Shown: piece after piece, positions 27,170 to 36,258 of the stretch
Numbering within the stretch: position 1 is the first letter of the stretch
How the letters are laid out: every line of letters begins with the position of its first letter
DNA from: JASFHF01 sp050123375
Lineage (GTDB): Bacteria > Pseudomonadota > Gammaproteobacteria > UBA12402
Length of the DNA stretch: 64,000 bases
Assembly: GCA_050123375.1 (NCBI GenBank)
Contig: JASFHF010000001.1
Location: 1 to 64,000 of the forward strand
Direction of reading: 5' to 3'
Position numbers and translations under genes: made by a program
The notes under the pieces: generated by a model
What the model was told of the DNA's origin: nothing
The model's input: only the letters and a program-made list of their open reading frames with translations
The model's database searches: none

Positions 27170-28705
27170 CTAATTTTTACTTCGTACCAATGGTATACAT
27201 AATAACAAAGCAATTAACAAAAATACAGTACAACCCCACATTATTATCGACAAACCATGAGCATAACTATCTTTTATCATCGGCACTAAAAGCAAAGCTG
27301 TTTTATGTGAAAAATAAGGATAAATATCTTTTACTGAATGAGCGCCGCTTACAACATGCTGCAAAACCGCTAGTTGCGTACTAGAAAATTTCAATCCAGC
27401 TTGTGCCAATTTATCCAATAAGCTGCGCATATTAATGATTTCTATCAAAGAACCCGATACAGCAACACCAGCAGCACTCCCAAACATAGACGAAGTATAA
27501 AAACCTCCCATCCCAACACCTAAATTATCTTCAGGCAATGATTCAATTGCGATTCCAATAGTAGACGAAACAAGTATCGCAATACTAAAACCAAACAACA
27601 CCAGCGCAGTAATGAATATTGGTAATGACAAAACAGCTTTTAATTGCGTAAACAAAATAAATGCTAATAATGCTAAAACAATCGATAAAAATAACGGACG
27701 CTTAAAACCGATACGATCTAATACTCTGCCAATAAAAATTGACAAACTGCCTAAAACTACAGTCATATATAACAACATTAATCCAGTTGTTAATGGACTC
27801 AACCCAATGATATTCTGCATATATAACGGAAATAAAAACAACATCGCCATCCACACATAAATATACAACCAACGAATCAAAGTAACCGCTAAATATGGAT
27901 AACTGCGATACAAACTAAATTTTATTAACGGCCATTTTGCAAAACGCTCTCGAATATAAAATAAGATAAAAAGAAAAATAGAAATTGTAATAACAGTTAA
28001 AAAATGCTGTGAACGTAATCCCCAATGACCTAATTCATTAAGTGCAAATATTAATAAAAATAATCCTGACGCCAACAAAATAAAACCGATAAAATCAATT
28101 TTCTCCTCTTTTTTATCTACGCTATGCTGATAAAAAATAAAAATTAAAAACGTCGCTATAATACCTAATGGAATATTAATAAAAAATATCCAACGCCAAT
28201 TTAAATACTGCAAAATTATTCCACCAACTGTGGGACCAACTGCTTGCGCAAAACCAATTATCGCAACAAAATTACCTAAAATCATTCCGCGTTTATTTGA
28301 TGGAAATACTGAAGTTATAATAATCGCACCTAAAGTTATCGTACAACCAAAACCAATTCCTTGTAAACCGCGACCAATAATCAAAACTAACAAGTTCGGC
28401 GCAAAACCAGCGACCAAAGACGCTGCAGTAAACGTCAAAATGCCAAAGATATAAATCAAACGACGACCAATAATATCGGCCAAACGGCCAGCAAAAATAA
28501 TTATCATTACACCAGCTAATAAATAAATATTGGTTACCCATTGAATTTGACTCATCGTTGCATGCAAATCACGCGCAATAACTGCCAACGCCACGTTAGT
28601 AATTGTAACATCTAAACACAACATTGCTGCCATAAAGCCGCATGCAGCAAAAATCCACCATCTTGCTTTATTATTTTCAGGATATAACATATCTAGTTTT
28701 CCCAT
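27170..28705 (-). CDS. DHA2-family MFS multidrug exporter
   Basis: 511 residues with about 14 transmembrane segments, typical of the EmrB/QacA (DHA2) branch of drug:H+ antiporters. Motif A-like GRLADIIGRRLIYIFG follows transmembrane segment 2, and the N-terminal half has TNVALAVIARDL, a DHA2 hallmark. It overlaps the upstream MATE gene by 29 bp, so the two are translationally linked; a start at residue 6 (28690) would reduce the overlap. Last gene of the PadR operon. No EmrA-type partner is present. Confidence 0.92.
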   Translation of the reverse strand: MGKLDMLYPENNKARWWIFAACGFMAAMLCLDVTITNVALAVIARDLHATMSQIQWVTNIYLLAGVMIIIFAGRLADIIGRRLIYIFGILTFTAASLVAGFAPNLLVLIIGRGLQGIGFGCTITLGAIIITSVFPSNKRGMILGNFVAIIGFAQAVGPTVGGIILQYLNWRWIFFINIPLGIIATFLIFIFYQHSVDKKEEKIDFIGFILLASGLFLLIFALNELGHWGLRSQHFLTVITISIFLFILFYIRERFAKWPLIKFSLYRSYPYLAVTLIRWLYIYVWMAMLFLFPLYMQNIIGLSPLTTGLMLLYMTVVLGSLSIFIGRVLDRIGFKRPLFLSIVLALLAFILFTQLKAVLSLPIFITALVLFGFSIAILVSSTIGIAIESLPEDNLGVGMGGFYTSSMFGSAAGVAVSGSLIEIINMRSLLDKLAQAGLKFSSTQLAVLQHVVSGAHSVKDIYPYFSHKTALLLVPMIKDSYAHGLSIIMWGCTVFLLIALLLCIPLVRSKN

Positions 28706-30026
28706 GTAATCTTTTAATAATTAAAACTGCACCAATAAAAACCCCCAGCATAAATCCACAACTTAATCCAACCGGCCCCCAATTTAATATAAATGCACAA
28801 AAATATCCAACTGGTAAATTAACAATCCAAGTTGCTAAAATTCCTATCCACATGGGTACTTTAGTATCATGAAATCCCCGTAATGCACCTGTAGCAATGT
28901 TTCTTGACGCATCAAAAAATTGCGAAAAAGCTCCAACTGCCATCAACAAAACCGCAATATGCACCAATCTCGCATTAGCTAACTGATTAACATTAATATA
29001 AAAACCAATTAAAACTTTAGGAATAATTAAATAAGCCGCACCAATAATTAAAGCACAAAACAAACCAATACTAACAGCAGCATAACTTAACACTCTGGTT
29101 TGATGAAATTGTTGTCCCCCAACTGCATGTCCTACCAACACCCCACTCGCTTGTGAAATACCAAACGGCACCATCACCGCAACAACATTCAACTGCAAAA
29201 CAATTTGCCAAGCAGCAAGCGCGGTTTGTCCTAACCACCCCATCATAAACGTTCCCATACAAAAAGCGCTAAGTTCCGCAGCAAACTGAATACTAATCGG
29301 CACACCAACCTGCAATAATCTTTTTAGATAATAAAAACTTTTCTCACCAGAAAAATTAAAAACATTAAATTTTTTACAATATTTACTACATAACAAATAA
29401 ATTAATGCAACTATACATATAATATAATTTTTCATAGTTATAGCTAATGCAACACCAGTCATTCCCATTGCCGGCAAACCCAATTTACCAAACACCAAAC
29501 AATATGCGGGTGCAAGAGTAACAACAATACTGGCAAGACTAAAACATAAACTAACCGTTGGTTTAGCCACACCTACCATAAACTGTGAACAAGTAAACAA
29601 TATCATTAATGGCAATACACCCCAGCTCAAAATATGGAAGTAACTTTGCGTCAACAAGACTAAATGTTTATCCTGTTTAAATAACAATAACACCGGGCTA
29701 ATATTCCACATCACCAAAATTAACGGCACAGCAATTATAATCGCTAATAACCATGTCTGCCGTAAAATCTTGCCAAGCTCTAAATATTTCTTTGCGCCAT
29801 ATAATTGTCCGCCAATAACACCCATTGAATAAATAACTGATGTGGCAATCACAAATAACATTGTGTATACACTAGTAACTAACGCACCCGCTGCCATTTG
29901 CGCATGACCAAGCCGCGCAATCATCAACATACCAACAAAACCATTAGTTGCAATTACCAAACGTTGCCCAACAATTGGTAATGCAAAACCAAAGATTTTT
30001 TTGTAAGCTGCAAGGATTTTATTCAT
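28677..30026 (-). CDS. MATE-family efflux transporter
   Basis: 449 residues and about 12 membrane segments in two homologous halves. It starts with IFGFALPIVGQRLV and carries the MATE-type GVLVGHAVGG in the second half. MATE proteins (NorM type) export cationic drugs and dyes using Na+ or H+. It overlaps the flavoprotein gene by 8 bp and the DHA2 gene by 29 bp. Two unrelated drug pumps in one regulator-controlled operon point to response to a toxic compound. Confidence 0.93.
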   Translation of the reverse strand: MNKILAAYKKIFGFALPIVGQRLVIATNGFVGMLMIARLGHAQMAAGALVTSVYTMLFVIATSVIYSMGVIGGQLYGAKKYLELGKILRQTWLLAIIIAVPLILVMWNISPVLLLFKQDKHLVLLTQSYFHILSWGVLPLMILFTCSQFMVGVAKPTVSLCFSLASIVVTLAPAYCLVFGKLGLPAMGMTGVALAITMKNYIICIVALIYLLCSKYCKKFNVFNFSGEKSFYYLKRLLQVGVPISIQFAAELSAFCMGTFMMGWLGQTALAAWQIVLQLNVVAVMVPFGISQASGVLVGHAVGGQQFHQTRVLSYAAVSIGLFCALIIGAAYLIIPKVLIGFYINVNQLANARLVHIAVLLMAVGAFSQFFDASRNIATGALRGFHDTKVPMWIGILATWIVNLPVGYFCAFILNWGPVGLSCGFMLGVFIGAVLIIKRLHGKTRYVIS

Positions 30027-30741
30027 TTAGCATTTGCCTCAAATGTTCGTTTGCTGTTTTTCTAAAGTCTTCTGGAGATATCCAAGGATCGTGTAAAATT
30101 TTCATAGTTTCATCATCAATTTTTTCATTGGTAATTAATTGTTTTCCCGCTTGTTTAAGTGCGTCAAGATACTGTTTCACCAATGGATTTTCAGGCTGAT
30201 GAATTAGCAACATCGCTGCTGCCGGTCTCAAAATTTCACCCAAATAATTAACATACGCCATATTAGCTAAACGCTTAAATGTAGCAACCAAATCTGTAAA
30301 ATGTTCAAATTCAGGAAAACCAGCCGGAGAAACTAATAACATTTTCTGTGTTTTGCCAGAATGACGCGGAGGATGTGTGGTAATTCCATTCATGTCTTTA
30401 TTTTCAATCATGTATGGTGAAGCCAATGGTACACTACGATCTAACAAATTTTTCATTAAACCAGACATGGTGAATACATACAAAGGAGTACCATATATAA
30501 CTAAATCTGCATCTGCAAATTTCTCTAAAATAGGCGCAACATCATCTTTAATCACACATTGACCAGGTGTCTCAAACCAACAAGCAAAACAACCAAGACA
30601 ATGATTAATTTTAAGTTCGCCTAAATTTACCAGCTCTGTTTCTGCACCAGCTTCCTGCATACCTTTTAATAACGGCTGCAACATTCGGAAGGTACAACCC
30701 TGATTTCCACGAGGTGAACTGTTAATTGCTAATACTTTCAT
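30019..30741 (-). CDS. NAD(P)H-dependent flavodoxin-fold oxidoreductase
   Basis: 240 residues. The flavodoxin-like FMN site SSPRGNQGCTFRM (about 8-20) and the flavin-contacting PLYVFTMSG segment put it in the NADPH-dependent FMN reductase / iron-sulfur flavoprotein-like superfamily. The paired cysteines in HCLGCFACW (about 48-55) resemble the cluster or redox region of such proteins. It may reduce quinones, nitro compounds or another xenobiotic sensed by the adjacent PadR regulator. It begins with a 4-bp ATGA overlap with padR and is followed by the MATE gene with an 8-bp overlap. Confidence 0.85.
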   Translation of the reverse strand: MKVLAINSSPRGNQGCTFRMLQPLLKGMQEAGAETELVNLGELKINHCLGCFACWFETPGQCVIKDDVAPILEKFADADLVIYGTPLYVFTMSGLMKNLLDRSVPLASPYMIENKDMNGITTHPPRHSGKTQKMLLVSPAGFPEFEHFTDLVATFKRLANMAYVNYLGEILRPAAAMLLIHQPENPLVKQYLDALKQAGKQLITNEKIDDETMKILHDPWISPEDFRKTANEHLRQMLNE

Positions 30742-31298
30742 TTCTTTTTCCCCTGTTTGATTTTATTTAAAACGTTTAATGCATAATCACACCACTCTAA
30801 CTCAGTTTGTGCATGCATACGGCCATGTTTTATTACCATCATCCAATAAGGCTGCTCAAGCCAATCACTATGTTCAGCCATAAGATGCTCTTCCACTTCT
30901 TGCAAATACTGCAAAGTATCCTCAACCTGCAACTGCCATACTTCAACATGTTCTTTACAAACTTTCACTGAAGTATTGTAACTGAAAAATAATTTTAACA
31001 ACAATTCATTACGCGGAATTGTCGGTTCTGGCGGCAATAATAACCAGTCCTGTAAAAGCTTTTTGCCTTTTTTAGTTATTTTATATTCTTTACGGCTGCG
31101 AGCGCCGCATTGCTCGACTTCACATGATACGCAGTCATCATGCAATAATTGCGCTAATGCCGGATAAATCTGACCACAACTTTCCCGCCAAAAATGACTG
31201 GTTAAACGTCTGATATCCTGTTGTATGTCATAACCAGATTTAGGCCGCGCCGTTAGCAAGCCCAAAATTATATATTTAGTTTTTGATTCTCTAGCCAT
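30738..31298 (-). CDS. PadR-family transcriptional regulator
   Basis: 186 residues from the ATG at 31298; a start 8 codons upstream is possible. The N-terminal winged helix (about 3-85; KYIILGLLTARPKSGYDIQQD) is followed by the C-terminal dimerisation helix domain of the PadR subfamily with the longer Vir_act_alpha_C-like tail. PadR repressors respond to phenolic or other toxic ligands and often control efflux. The gene heads an operon with a flavoprotein, a MATE pump and an MFS pump, and its promoter carries a palindrome between -35 and -10, in keeping with autorepression. Confidence 0.92.
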   Translation of the reverse strand: MARESKTKYIILGLLTARPKSGYDIQQDIRRLTSHFWRESCGQIYPALAQLLHDDCVSCEVEQCGARSRKEYKITKKGKKLLQDWLLLPPEPTIPRNELLLKLFFSYNTSVKVCKEHVEVWQLQVEDTLQYLQEVEEHLMAEHSDWLEQPYWMMVIKHGRMHAQTELEWCDYALNVLNKIKQGKKK

Positions 31299-31331
31299 GA
31301 TAATATATCCATAAAATCTCAAGATACGGAG

Positions 31332-31360
31332 ATTATAGATCTTTTAGATATATCTTGCAA
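31332..31360 (-). promoter_or_regulatory. padR operon promoter with candidate operator
   Basis: On the minus strand a -35 TTGCAA (31360-31355) is followed after 17 bp by a perfect -10 TATAAT (31337-31332), placing the start near 31325, about 27 bp before padR. The perfect 10-bp palindrome AGATATATCT (31346-31355) fills most of the spacer, where a bound repressor would block polymerase. The promoter is well supported; the operator role is inference. Confidence 0.6.
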
Positions 31361-31408
31361 CTATATTTGTTGCCAAAATAATTTTTTGTTGCAATCTTAT
31401 ATAACAAA

Positions 31409-32041
31409 ATGTATGTTATGTTCATGATTTATCAATCAAATATACAATCACTGATTGAAGGATACTGTCAGTTCAAAAATAAATATTTTGAACAAAATAA
31501 CATTTATGAAAATTTGGTACAAAACGGCCAGAAGCCAAAAGCGCTGGTCATAGCCTGTTGTGACTCAAGAGTTGATCCTGCCATCATCACTAATTGCGAT
31601 CCTGGAGATTTATTTGTCGTTCGTAATGTGGCAAATTTAATTCCGCCATTCAGTAATGATACAGCACATCACAGCATTCATGCCGCCTTAAAATTCGGCA
31701 TATTAAACCTAAACATAAAAAATATTATTGTACTTGGACATAGTCATTGCGGCGGCATTTGTTCTTTAATGAATGGCAATCATGATGCGTGGATGGAAAT
31801 TGCTATGCCTGCGAAACAAGAAGTGTTAATCAAATATCCAAACCATTCACCTGACGAACAAAAACGCCTATGCGAGCAAACATCCTTAATCATGTCACTA
31901 AACAATCTGAAAACTTTTCCATGGATCAAAGAACGCGTGTTAGCTAATGAATTATTTTTACATGCTTGGTATTTTGACTTGGCTACGGGTGTAATTAAAA
32001 CTTACGATTTATCTTGCGATAAATTCACTGAATTAAAATAA
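31409..32041 (+). CDS. Beta-class carbonic anhydrase
   Basis: 210 residues. Zinc ligands are visible: C51 in CDSR (with D52 and R54 forming the conserved dyad), H111 and C114 in GHSHCGG. It interconverts CO2 and bicarbonate in the cytoplasm, supplying bicarbonate for carboxylases. The frame opens with three close methionines (1, 4 and 6), and the true start may be the last (YQSNIQSLIEGY). Divergent from the PadR operon, sharing its 110-bp upstream region. Confidence 0.93.
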   Translation: MYVMFMIYQSNIQSLIEGYCQFKNKYFEQNNIYENLVQNGQKPKALVIACCDSRVDPAIITNCDPGDLFVVRNVANLIPPFSNDTAHHSIHAALKFGILNLNIKNIIVLGHSHCGGICSLMNGNHDAWMEIAMPAKQEVLIKYPNHSPDEQKRLCEQTSLIMSLNNLKTFPWIKERVLANELFLHAWYFDLATGVIKTYDLSCDKFTELK

Positions 32042-32043
32042 TA

Positions 32044-32682
32044 TCACCAAACATGATACCAAGGTTTTTTAGGCAAACTAGTTTCACAAACACGCAGCTG
32101 CGAACGATAGATCCAAGCACGACGCTGCACTTTCTTTGCTACTGCAATTAACCATGCTTTATTTTTATATGTACCACGCATATATCCACCAATGCCTTCA
32201 TGATAGGCAAGATACAAAGAGTAAGTATCAAATTTAGAAATACCAGCACGCTTGTGTGCTTGATTGGCAAACCAGCCAATAAAATCAGCTGCATCACCAA
32301 ACGCATTACGGCTAGTAAACATAGATGTATGACCAGTATCACGCTTATACCGCTTCCAGGTTTCATTAACCGCTTGAGAATAACCATACGCGCTAGTCGG
32401 CCTAAACCATGGAATAATCCACAATAATTTCTCACGCGGCGGCTTCGCTTTAGCACTAAAATGTGATTCTTGATGGATAATTGCCATCAACACGCTCACC
32501 GGAATCCCCCAGCGCTGACGTACTTTTGCAGCTGCCCAATACCAATCAGGATATTGTTTAAAAATCAAACATACATTGTTGGTATTACGCGGCGGAGCCT
32601 GAGTACACCCATATAAATTTAACCCTACAAGAGCAATTAATAACAAAAATACCATCAAAAATATGTTTTTTCTAAAAATCAT
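32044..32682 (-). CDS. Lipoprotein lytic transglycosylase (SLT domain)
   Basis: 212 residues from the ATG at 32682; a GTG start four codons earlier is possible. The N-terminal membrane segment ends in the lipobox LYGC, predicting a lipoprotein. The catalytic Glu lies in MAIIHQESHFSA and the second family motif is TSAYGYSQA, both typical of the soluble lytic transglycosylase fold that cleaves peptidoglycan to 1,6-anhydromuropeptides. The family is about this size when it has only the catalytic domain. Convergent with the carbonic anhydrase gene, with a 2-bp gap. Confidence 0.87.
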   Translation of the reverse strand: MIFRKNIFLMVFLLLIALVGLNLYGCTQAPPRNTNNVCLIFKQYPDWYWAAAKVRQRWGIPVSVLMAIIHQESHFSAKAKPPREKLLWIIPWFRPTSAYGYSQAVNETWKRYKRDTGHTSMFTSRNAFGDAADFIGWFANQAHKRAGISKFDTYSLYLAYHEGIGGYMRGTYKNKAWLIAVAKKVQRRAWIYRSQLRVCETSLPKKPWYHVW

Positions 32683-32774
32683 TGCACATCTCACTAATTA
32701 ATACATGCGAATTATAAAAGAAATGGTATTATAACCATCTATTATAGGTTCAACAACATAATGGGTGATAATTT

Positions 32775-33008
32775 ATGCAAATACTAAAATTCGCCACAGC
32801 GATCCTCCTGGCAAGCTGCTTAACCGCTTGTGCTAGCCAAAACCACAGAAATTATTGTGAAAATAGTCAAACGATACCTCGCACAGTAATACCAAAAGGG
32901 TTATCTTCAGCAAAAATTAAAGACAAATACCCTGTTCCTAGCGCGAAAACTGCTACGCCATGCAAGCCAGTCAGTTTAATTCCGCCAGGAACTGGAACAT
33001 TACCATAA
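32775..33008 (+). CDS. Small predicted lipoprotein
   Basis: 77 residues, not recognised. The signal sequence MQILKFATAILLASCLTAC has a clear lipobox LTAC, giving a mature protein of about 59 residues that is polar and rich in Pro, Lys and Ser, with two further cysteines. GGGTG lies about 10 nt upstream. It is divergent from the transglycosylase gene and precedes tRNA-Ser by 14 bp. Confidence 0.65.
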   Translation: MQILKFATAILLASCLTACASQNHRNYCENSQTIPRTVIPKGLSSAKIKDKYPVPSAKTATPCKPVSLIPPGTGTLP

Positions 33009-33022
33009 TATGTACACATATT

Positions 33023-33113
33023 GGAAGGGTACCGAAGTGGTCATAACGGCACCGACTCGAAATCGGTCGGGGGGCCAAAAGCTCCCACGAGGGTTCGAAT
33101 CCCTCCCCTTCCG
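33023..33113 (+). tRNA. tRNA-Ser (anticodon CGA)
   Basis: A 91-nt class II tRNA. Acceptor arms GGAAGGG (33023-33029) and CCCTTCC (33106-33112) are followed by discriminator G. The anticodon stem ACCGA/TCGGT holds a CTCGAAA loop, anticodon CGA, which reads UCG. A long variable arm and a T arm GAGGG-TTCGAAT-CCCTC are present. CCA is not encoded. A restriction-modification module follows, so the tRNA may mark an integration site, although no att duplication was found. Confidence 0.96.
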
Positions 33114-33130
33114 GTTCAGAAGACATAAGC

Positions 33131-33139
33131 TGGTATAAT
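33131..33139 (+). promoter_or_regulatory. Possible extended -10 promoter before the RM genes
   Basis: TGGTATAAT (33131-33139) fits the extended -10 consensus TGnTATAAT; no good -35 is visible. It lies 107 bp upstream of the methyltransferase start. Confidence 0.35.
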
Positions 33140-33245
33140 ATAAATTAAAACAAGGATGAAAAATCTTCAAACGCTGTACAACTGATTTACAATGTAGGGA
33201 AAAATACTGTTGTTTTTTAATTACCAATAAGGTAAAAAGTAAATT

Positions 33246-34832
33246 ATGCAACAAACAAAACAACTACTCACAATAAAAGAAGCCAGTATTTGGGCAAGCG
33301 TTTTTCTAAAACGTGAAATTAGCGAATCCAACATTTCTTATCTCATCCAATACGGTAAAGTAAAAAAATACAATGGCGGAAAATCTGTTTTTGTTAACAT
33401 TAACGAACTAAAAAAATATTATAATTCTTTTAATGGGAATCGCGAACTTACTTGGAAGCAAAAACTTGGCAATGATTTAAACTGGGCATTATCTTTCGAT
33501 AACCTTCGAGAAAAAGATACCACTAAACATGTTCATCGTCTACACCCATATAAAGGCAAATTCATTCCACAACTTGTTCAATACTTTATTGATGAACACA
33601 CAGACAACTTTAAAAAAAATATTTATTTTAATCCGGGCGATATCATCCTTGACCCGTTTTCAGGATCTGGAACCACATTAGTACAGGCACACGAAATGGG
33701 AATCCACACTATAGGTATAGATATTTCACGATTTAATTGCATGATAACTGAAACAAAATTATTAGACTATAATTTAATATTACTAGAAAATGAAATTAAA
33801 AAAATCAAACAAATAATTACAAATTATGAAACCAATAGCAAAATCACAAAATTTGAAAATGAACTAACAATTACACTTGCTAAATTTAATAATCAACACT
33901 TTCCGAGTCCAAAATTTAAACGCAAAATACAGCAAGGTCAAATCAACGAAAAAAAATATGCTGAAAAAAAAGAAAAAGAATTCTTAAAAATATATAAGAG
34001 ATTAATCAAAAAATATAAGATTGAACTCAATAAATTTTCCACAGAAAGTTTTTTAGACAAATGGTATATCAATAATATTCGCAAGGAAATCGATTTTGCA
34101 TTTACGCAAATAAAAAAAATAAAAGACACAGAAAACAAAAAAATTTTAGCAGTGATTTTAAGCCGAACCATTCGCTCATGCCGCGCTACAACACATTCAG
34201 ATTTAGCAACACTCAAAAACCCGCAAATAACTACTTACTACTGCTGGAAACACAAAAAAATTTGCAAACCTTTATTCTCGATCAAAACATGGTTTAATAG
34301 ATACGCTACTGATACACTTAATCGACTTAAATACTTTTCCAAATTAAAAACCGATGCTTACTTTAGCATTCTTGCAAAAGATTCCCGTAGGGTTAATATA
34401 TTCGCAGAAATAGAAAAAACAAACAAAAAATTTGGTAAGTTATTAAAAAAACAAAAAATCAAAGGCATTTTCACTTCCCCCCCTTATGTGGGACAAATTG
34501 ATTACCATGAACAACACGCCTACGCGTATGATCTTTTTGGCTTTAAACGCCATGATGACAAAGAAATTGGACCCTTGTTTAAGGGACAGGGAGCAAAAGC
34601 ACGAAATTCATATGTAAAAGGCATTACCAAAGTATTACAAAATTGCCGGGAATTTCTAGCCAAAGATTTCGATGTGTTTTTAGTTGCCAATGATAAATAT
34701 AACCTTTATCCTACAATTGCCGAACAAGCAAAAATGAAGATTGTAAATCAATTTAAACGGCCTGTATTAAATAGAACTGAAAGGGCAAAATCACCTTATT
34801 CGGAAATAATATTTCACCTAAAGGACATATAA
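33246..34832 (+). CDS. Type II DNA methyltransferase (amino-methylating)
   Basis: 528 residues. The S-adenosylmethionine site DPFSGSGTT (136-144) precedes the catalytic TSPPY (410-414), separated by about 265 residues holding the target-recognition region. TSPPY indicates methylation of an exocyclic amino group, most likely cytosine-N4. The motif order (SAM site, recognition region, catalytic site) is alpha-like. Residues 6-60 (TIKEASIWASVFLKREISES...) look like a small helix-turn-helix that could regulate the operon. The partner endonuclease starts 2 bp after this gene ends. Lysine-rich and A-rich composition differs from the surrounding housekeeping genes, which suggests acquisition by transfer. 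Confidence 0.9.
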   Translation: MQQTKQLLTIKEASIWASVFLKREISESNISYLIQYGKVKKYNGGKSVFVNINELKKYYNSFNGNRELTWKQKLGNDLNWALSFDNLREKDTTKHVHRLHPYKGKFIPQLVQYFIDEHTDNFKKNIYFNPGDIILDPFSGSGTTLVQAHEMGIHTIGIDISRFNCMITETKLLDYNLILLENEIKKIKQIITNYETNSKITKFENELTITLAKFNNQHFPSPKFKRKIQQGQINEKKYAEKKEKEFLKIYKRLIKKYKIELNKFSTESFLDKWYINNIRKEIDFAFTQIKKIKDTENKKILAVILSRTIRSCRATTHSDLATLKNPQITTYYCWKHKKICKPLFSIKTWFNRYATDTLNRLKYFSKLKTDAYFSILAKDSRRVNIFAEIEKTNKKFGKLLKKQKIKGIFTSPPYVGQIDYHEQHAYAYDLFGFKRHDDKEIGPLFKGQGAKARNSYVKGITKVLQNCREFLAKDFDVFLVANDKYNLYPTIAEQAKMKIVNQFKRPVLNRTERAKSPYSEIIFHLKDI

Positions 34833-34834
34833 AT

Positions 34835-35614
34835 ATGGCTCTACAAAAAAAAATGCAAGCCAAAATACACAAATTTTTTAAAGAAAAAATTTTAAAAAAA
34901 ATTGAACAATATAATCTTCGTGATGAAGATGCAGCAAAACCTTTTCAATATGCACTTTTTACAAAAAAAGGTTATTTAGCAAAAGGATTTATTCACGGAT
35001 GCGAAACAGCTTTGGGAAATTGGCACGAATCAATTGCAAAAATTATTGCCAAAGAAAACTTTGAAATAGCAAAAAAATTACAAGGAACTGAAAAGCTAAA
35101 AGGAAGAATAACTAACAAAGCTCAAGCAACTTTTGAGAATATCCTTAACGATCTTGATAATGCAAAAAGAGAACCAAACCATAACAAAGAGTCTGAAGAA
35201 ATTTATAATGCAAGTCAAAATGATAATAACTTTGTTAAAAGAAATCAAACTGTTGATTTGTATCTTAAACGTGATAATGGCGAAGAAATTTATTTCGAAA
35301 TCAAAGGACCAAAACCAAACAAAAATGAAATGCGAGCTGCAAAAAGAGATCTTTTGGAAATTTATGCAATGCAAGCAGCAGAAGGCAAAAGAATAAAAAT
35401 ATTCCTAGGTATGTATTATAACCCATATGCCCCGGAAAAATATCAACGTTGGACATGCATTAAGTTTTTTGACAAAGGAAATGACTTTTTAGTTGGTAAA
35501 GATTTTTGGGACTATCTTGGCGGAATCGGTACTTTTGAAAATTTAATTAGAATTTATGAAAAGGTTGGTGAAGAAATTAGACCGGCTTTAGAAAAAAAAT
35601 TTAAAAAATTATAA
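34835..35614 (+). CDS. Type II restriction endonuclease, TdeIII-like
   Basis: 259 residues. A PD-(D/E)xK-type nuclease core can be read as D141 (QTVDLYL) followed by E155-I-K157 (YFEIKG), the Mg2+-binding active site. The overall pattern, a helical N-terminus, KGFIHGCETALGNWHE and a C-terminal GGIGTFENL segment, recalls the TdeIII family (recognition GGNCC), an assignment from memory that needs a search. It is tightly coupled to the methyltransferase (2-bp gap). Together they form a complete restriction-modification unit between tRNA-Ser and ndk. Confidence 0.75.
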   Translation: MALQKKMQAKIHKFFKEKILKKIEQYNLRDEDAAKPFQYALFTKKGYLAKGFIHGCETALGNWHESIAKIIAKENFEIAKKLQGTEKLKGRITNKAQATFENILNDLDNAKREPNHNKESEEIYNASQNDNNFVKRNQTVDLYLKRDNGEEIYFEIKGPKPNKNEMRAAKRDLLEIYAMQAAEGKRIKIFLGMYYNPYAPEKYQRWTCIKFFDKGNDFLVGKDFWDYLGGIGTFENLIRIYEKVGEEIRPALEKKFKKL

Positions 35615-35649
35615 CTACAAAAATAGACTAAGTAATAGGAGAAAACAAT

Positions 35650-36075
35650 ATGACAATCGAACGCACATTATCAATAATCAAACCTGATGCTGTCGCTAAA
35701 AATTTAATTGGCACTATTCTATCCCGCTTTGAACAAGCCGGATTAAAAATTGTCGCCGCTAAAATGGTTCATCTAACTTCTGAACAAGGCGGAAAATTTT
35801 ACGCAGTTCATAAAGAACGCCCCTTTTACAATGATCTTGTAACTTTCATCAGCTCAGGTCCTGTTATGGTACAAGTTCTTGAAGGTGAAAATGCAATTGC
35901 CAAAAACCGCGAAATCATGGGCGCAACCAATCCGGCAGAAGCAGCACCAGGCACCATCCGCGCTGACTTTGCAGAAAGTATTGACCGCAACGCAGTACAT
36001 GGCTCTGATGCACCAGAAACTGCTAAACAAGAAATTGCGTTTTTCTTTAAAGAAAACGACATTTATTCAAGGTAA
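35650..36075 (+). CDS. ndk: Nucleoside diphosphate kinase
   Basis: 141 residues, the usual length. It transfers the gamma-phosphate of ATP to NDPs through a phosphohistidine; the active-site His lies in NAVHGSDAPETA near residue 117. The N-terminus ERTLSIIKPDAV is characteristic. A strong AGGAG lies 8 nt upstream. Followed by a nested palindrome and rlmN, an order seen in many gammaproteobacteria. Confidence 0.98.
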   Translation: MTIERTLSIIKPDAVAKNLIGTILSRFEQAGLKIVAAKMVHLTSEQGGKFYAVHKERPFYNDLVTFISSGPVMVQVLEGENAIAKNREIMGATNPAEAAPGTIRADFAESIDRNAVHGSDAPETAKQEIAFFFKENDIYSR

Positions 36076-36095
36076 TATTATAAAAACATGCTTGT

Positions 36096-36237
36096 GTGCA
36101 CCGCAGAGGAGATTGTTTGCAAACTCTTGAGCGCATGGAAGCGCGAACGAAGTATTACATGGATGTACTTTTCAATTACGCCAAGCATGTTGCGTAATTG
36201 AAAAGACGCGTTTGCAAATAAGCTCGCCGAAAGGTGC
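36096..36237. repeat. Nested palindrome, GGAT-loop core, copy c, with a second palindrome inside
   Basis: The same family as 17951 and 20551: a GTGCACC/GGTGCAC outer end, TTGTTTGCAAAC pair, core GCGCATGGAAGCGC and TACATGGATGTA. Directly after the second core hairpin lies a separate perfect 14-bp palindrome (36168-36181 with 36192-36205, CTTTTCAATTACGC) absent from the other copies. This suggests a palindrome inserted within a palindrome. Confidence 0.9.
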
Positions 36238-36258
36238 ACTAAAAAGCATAACATTCTC

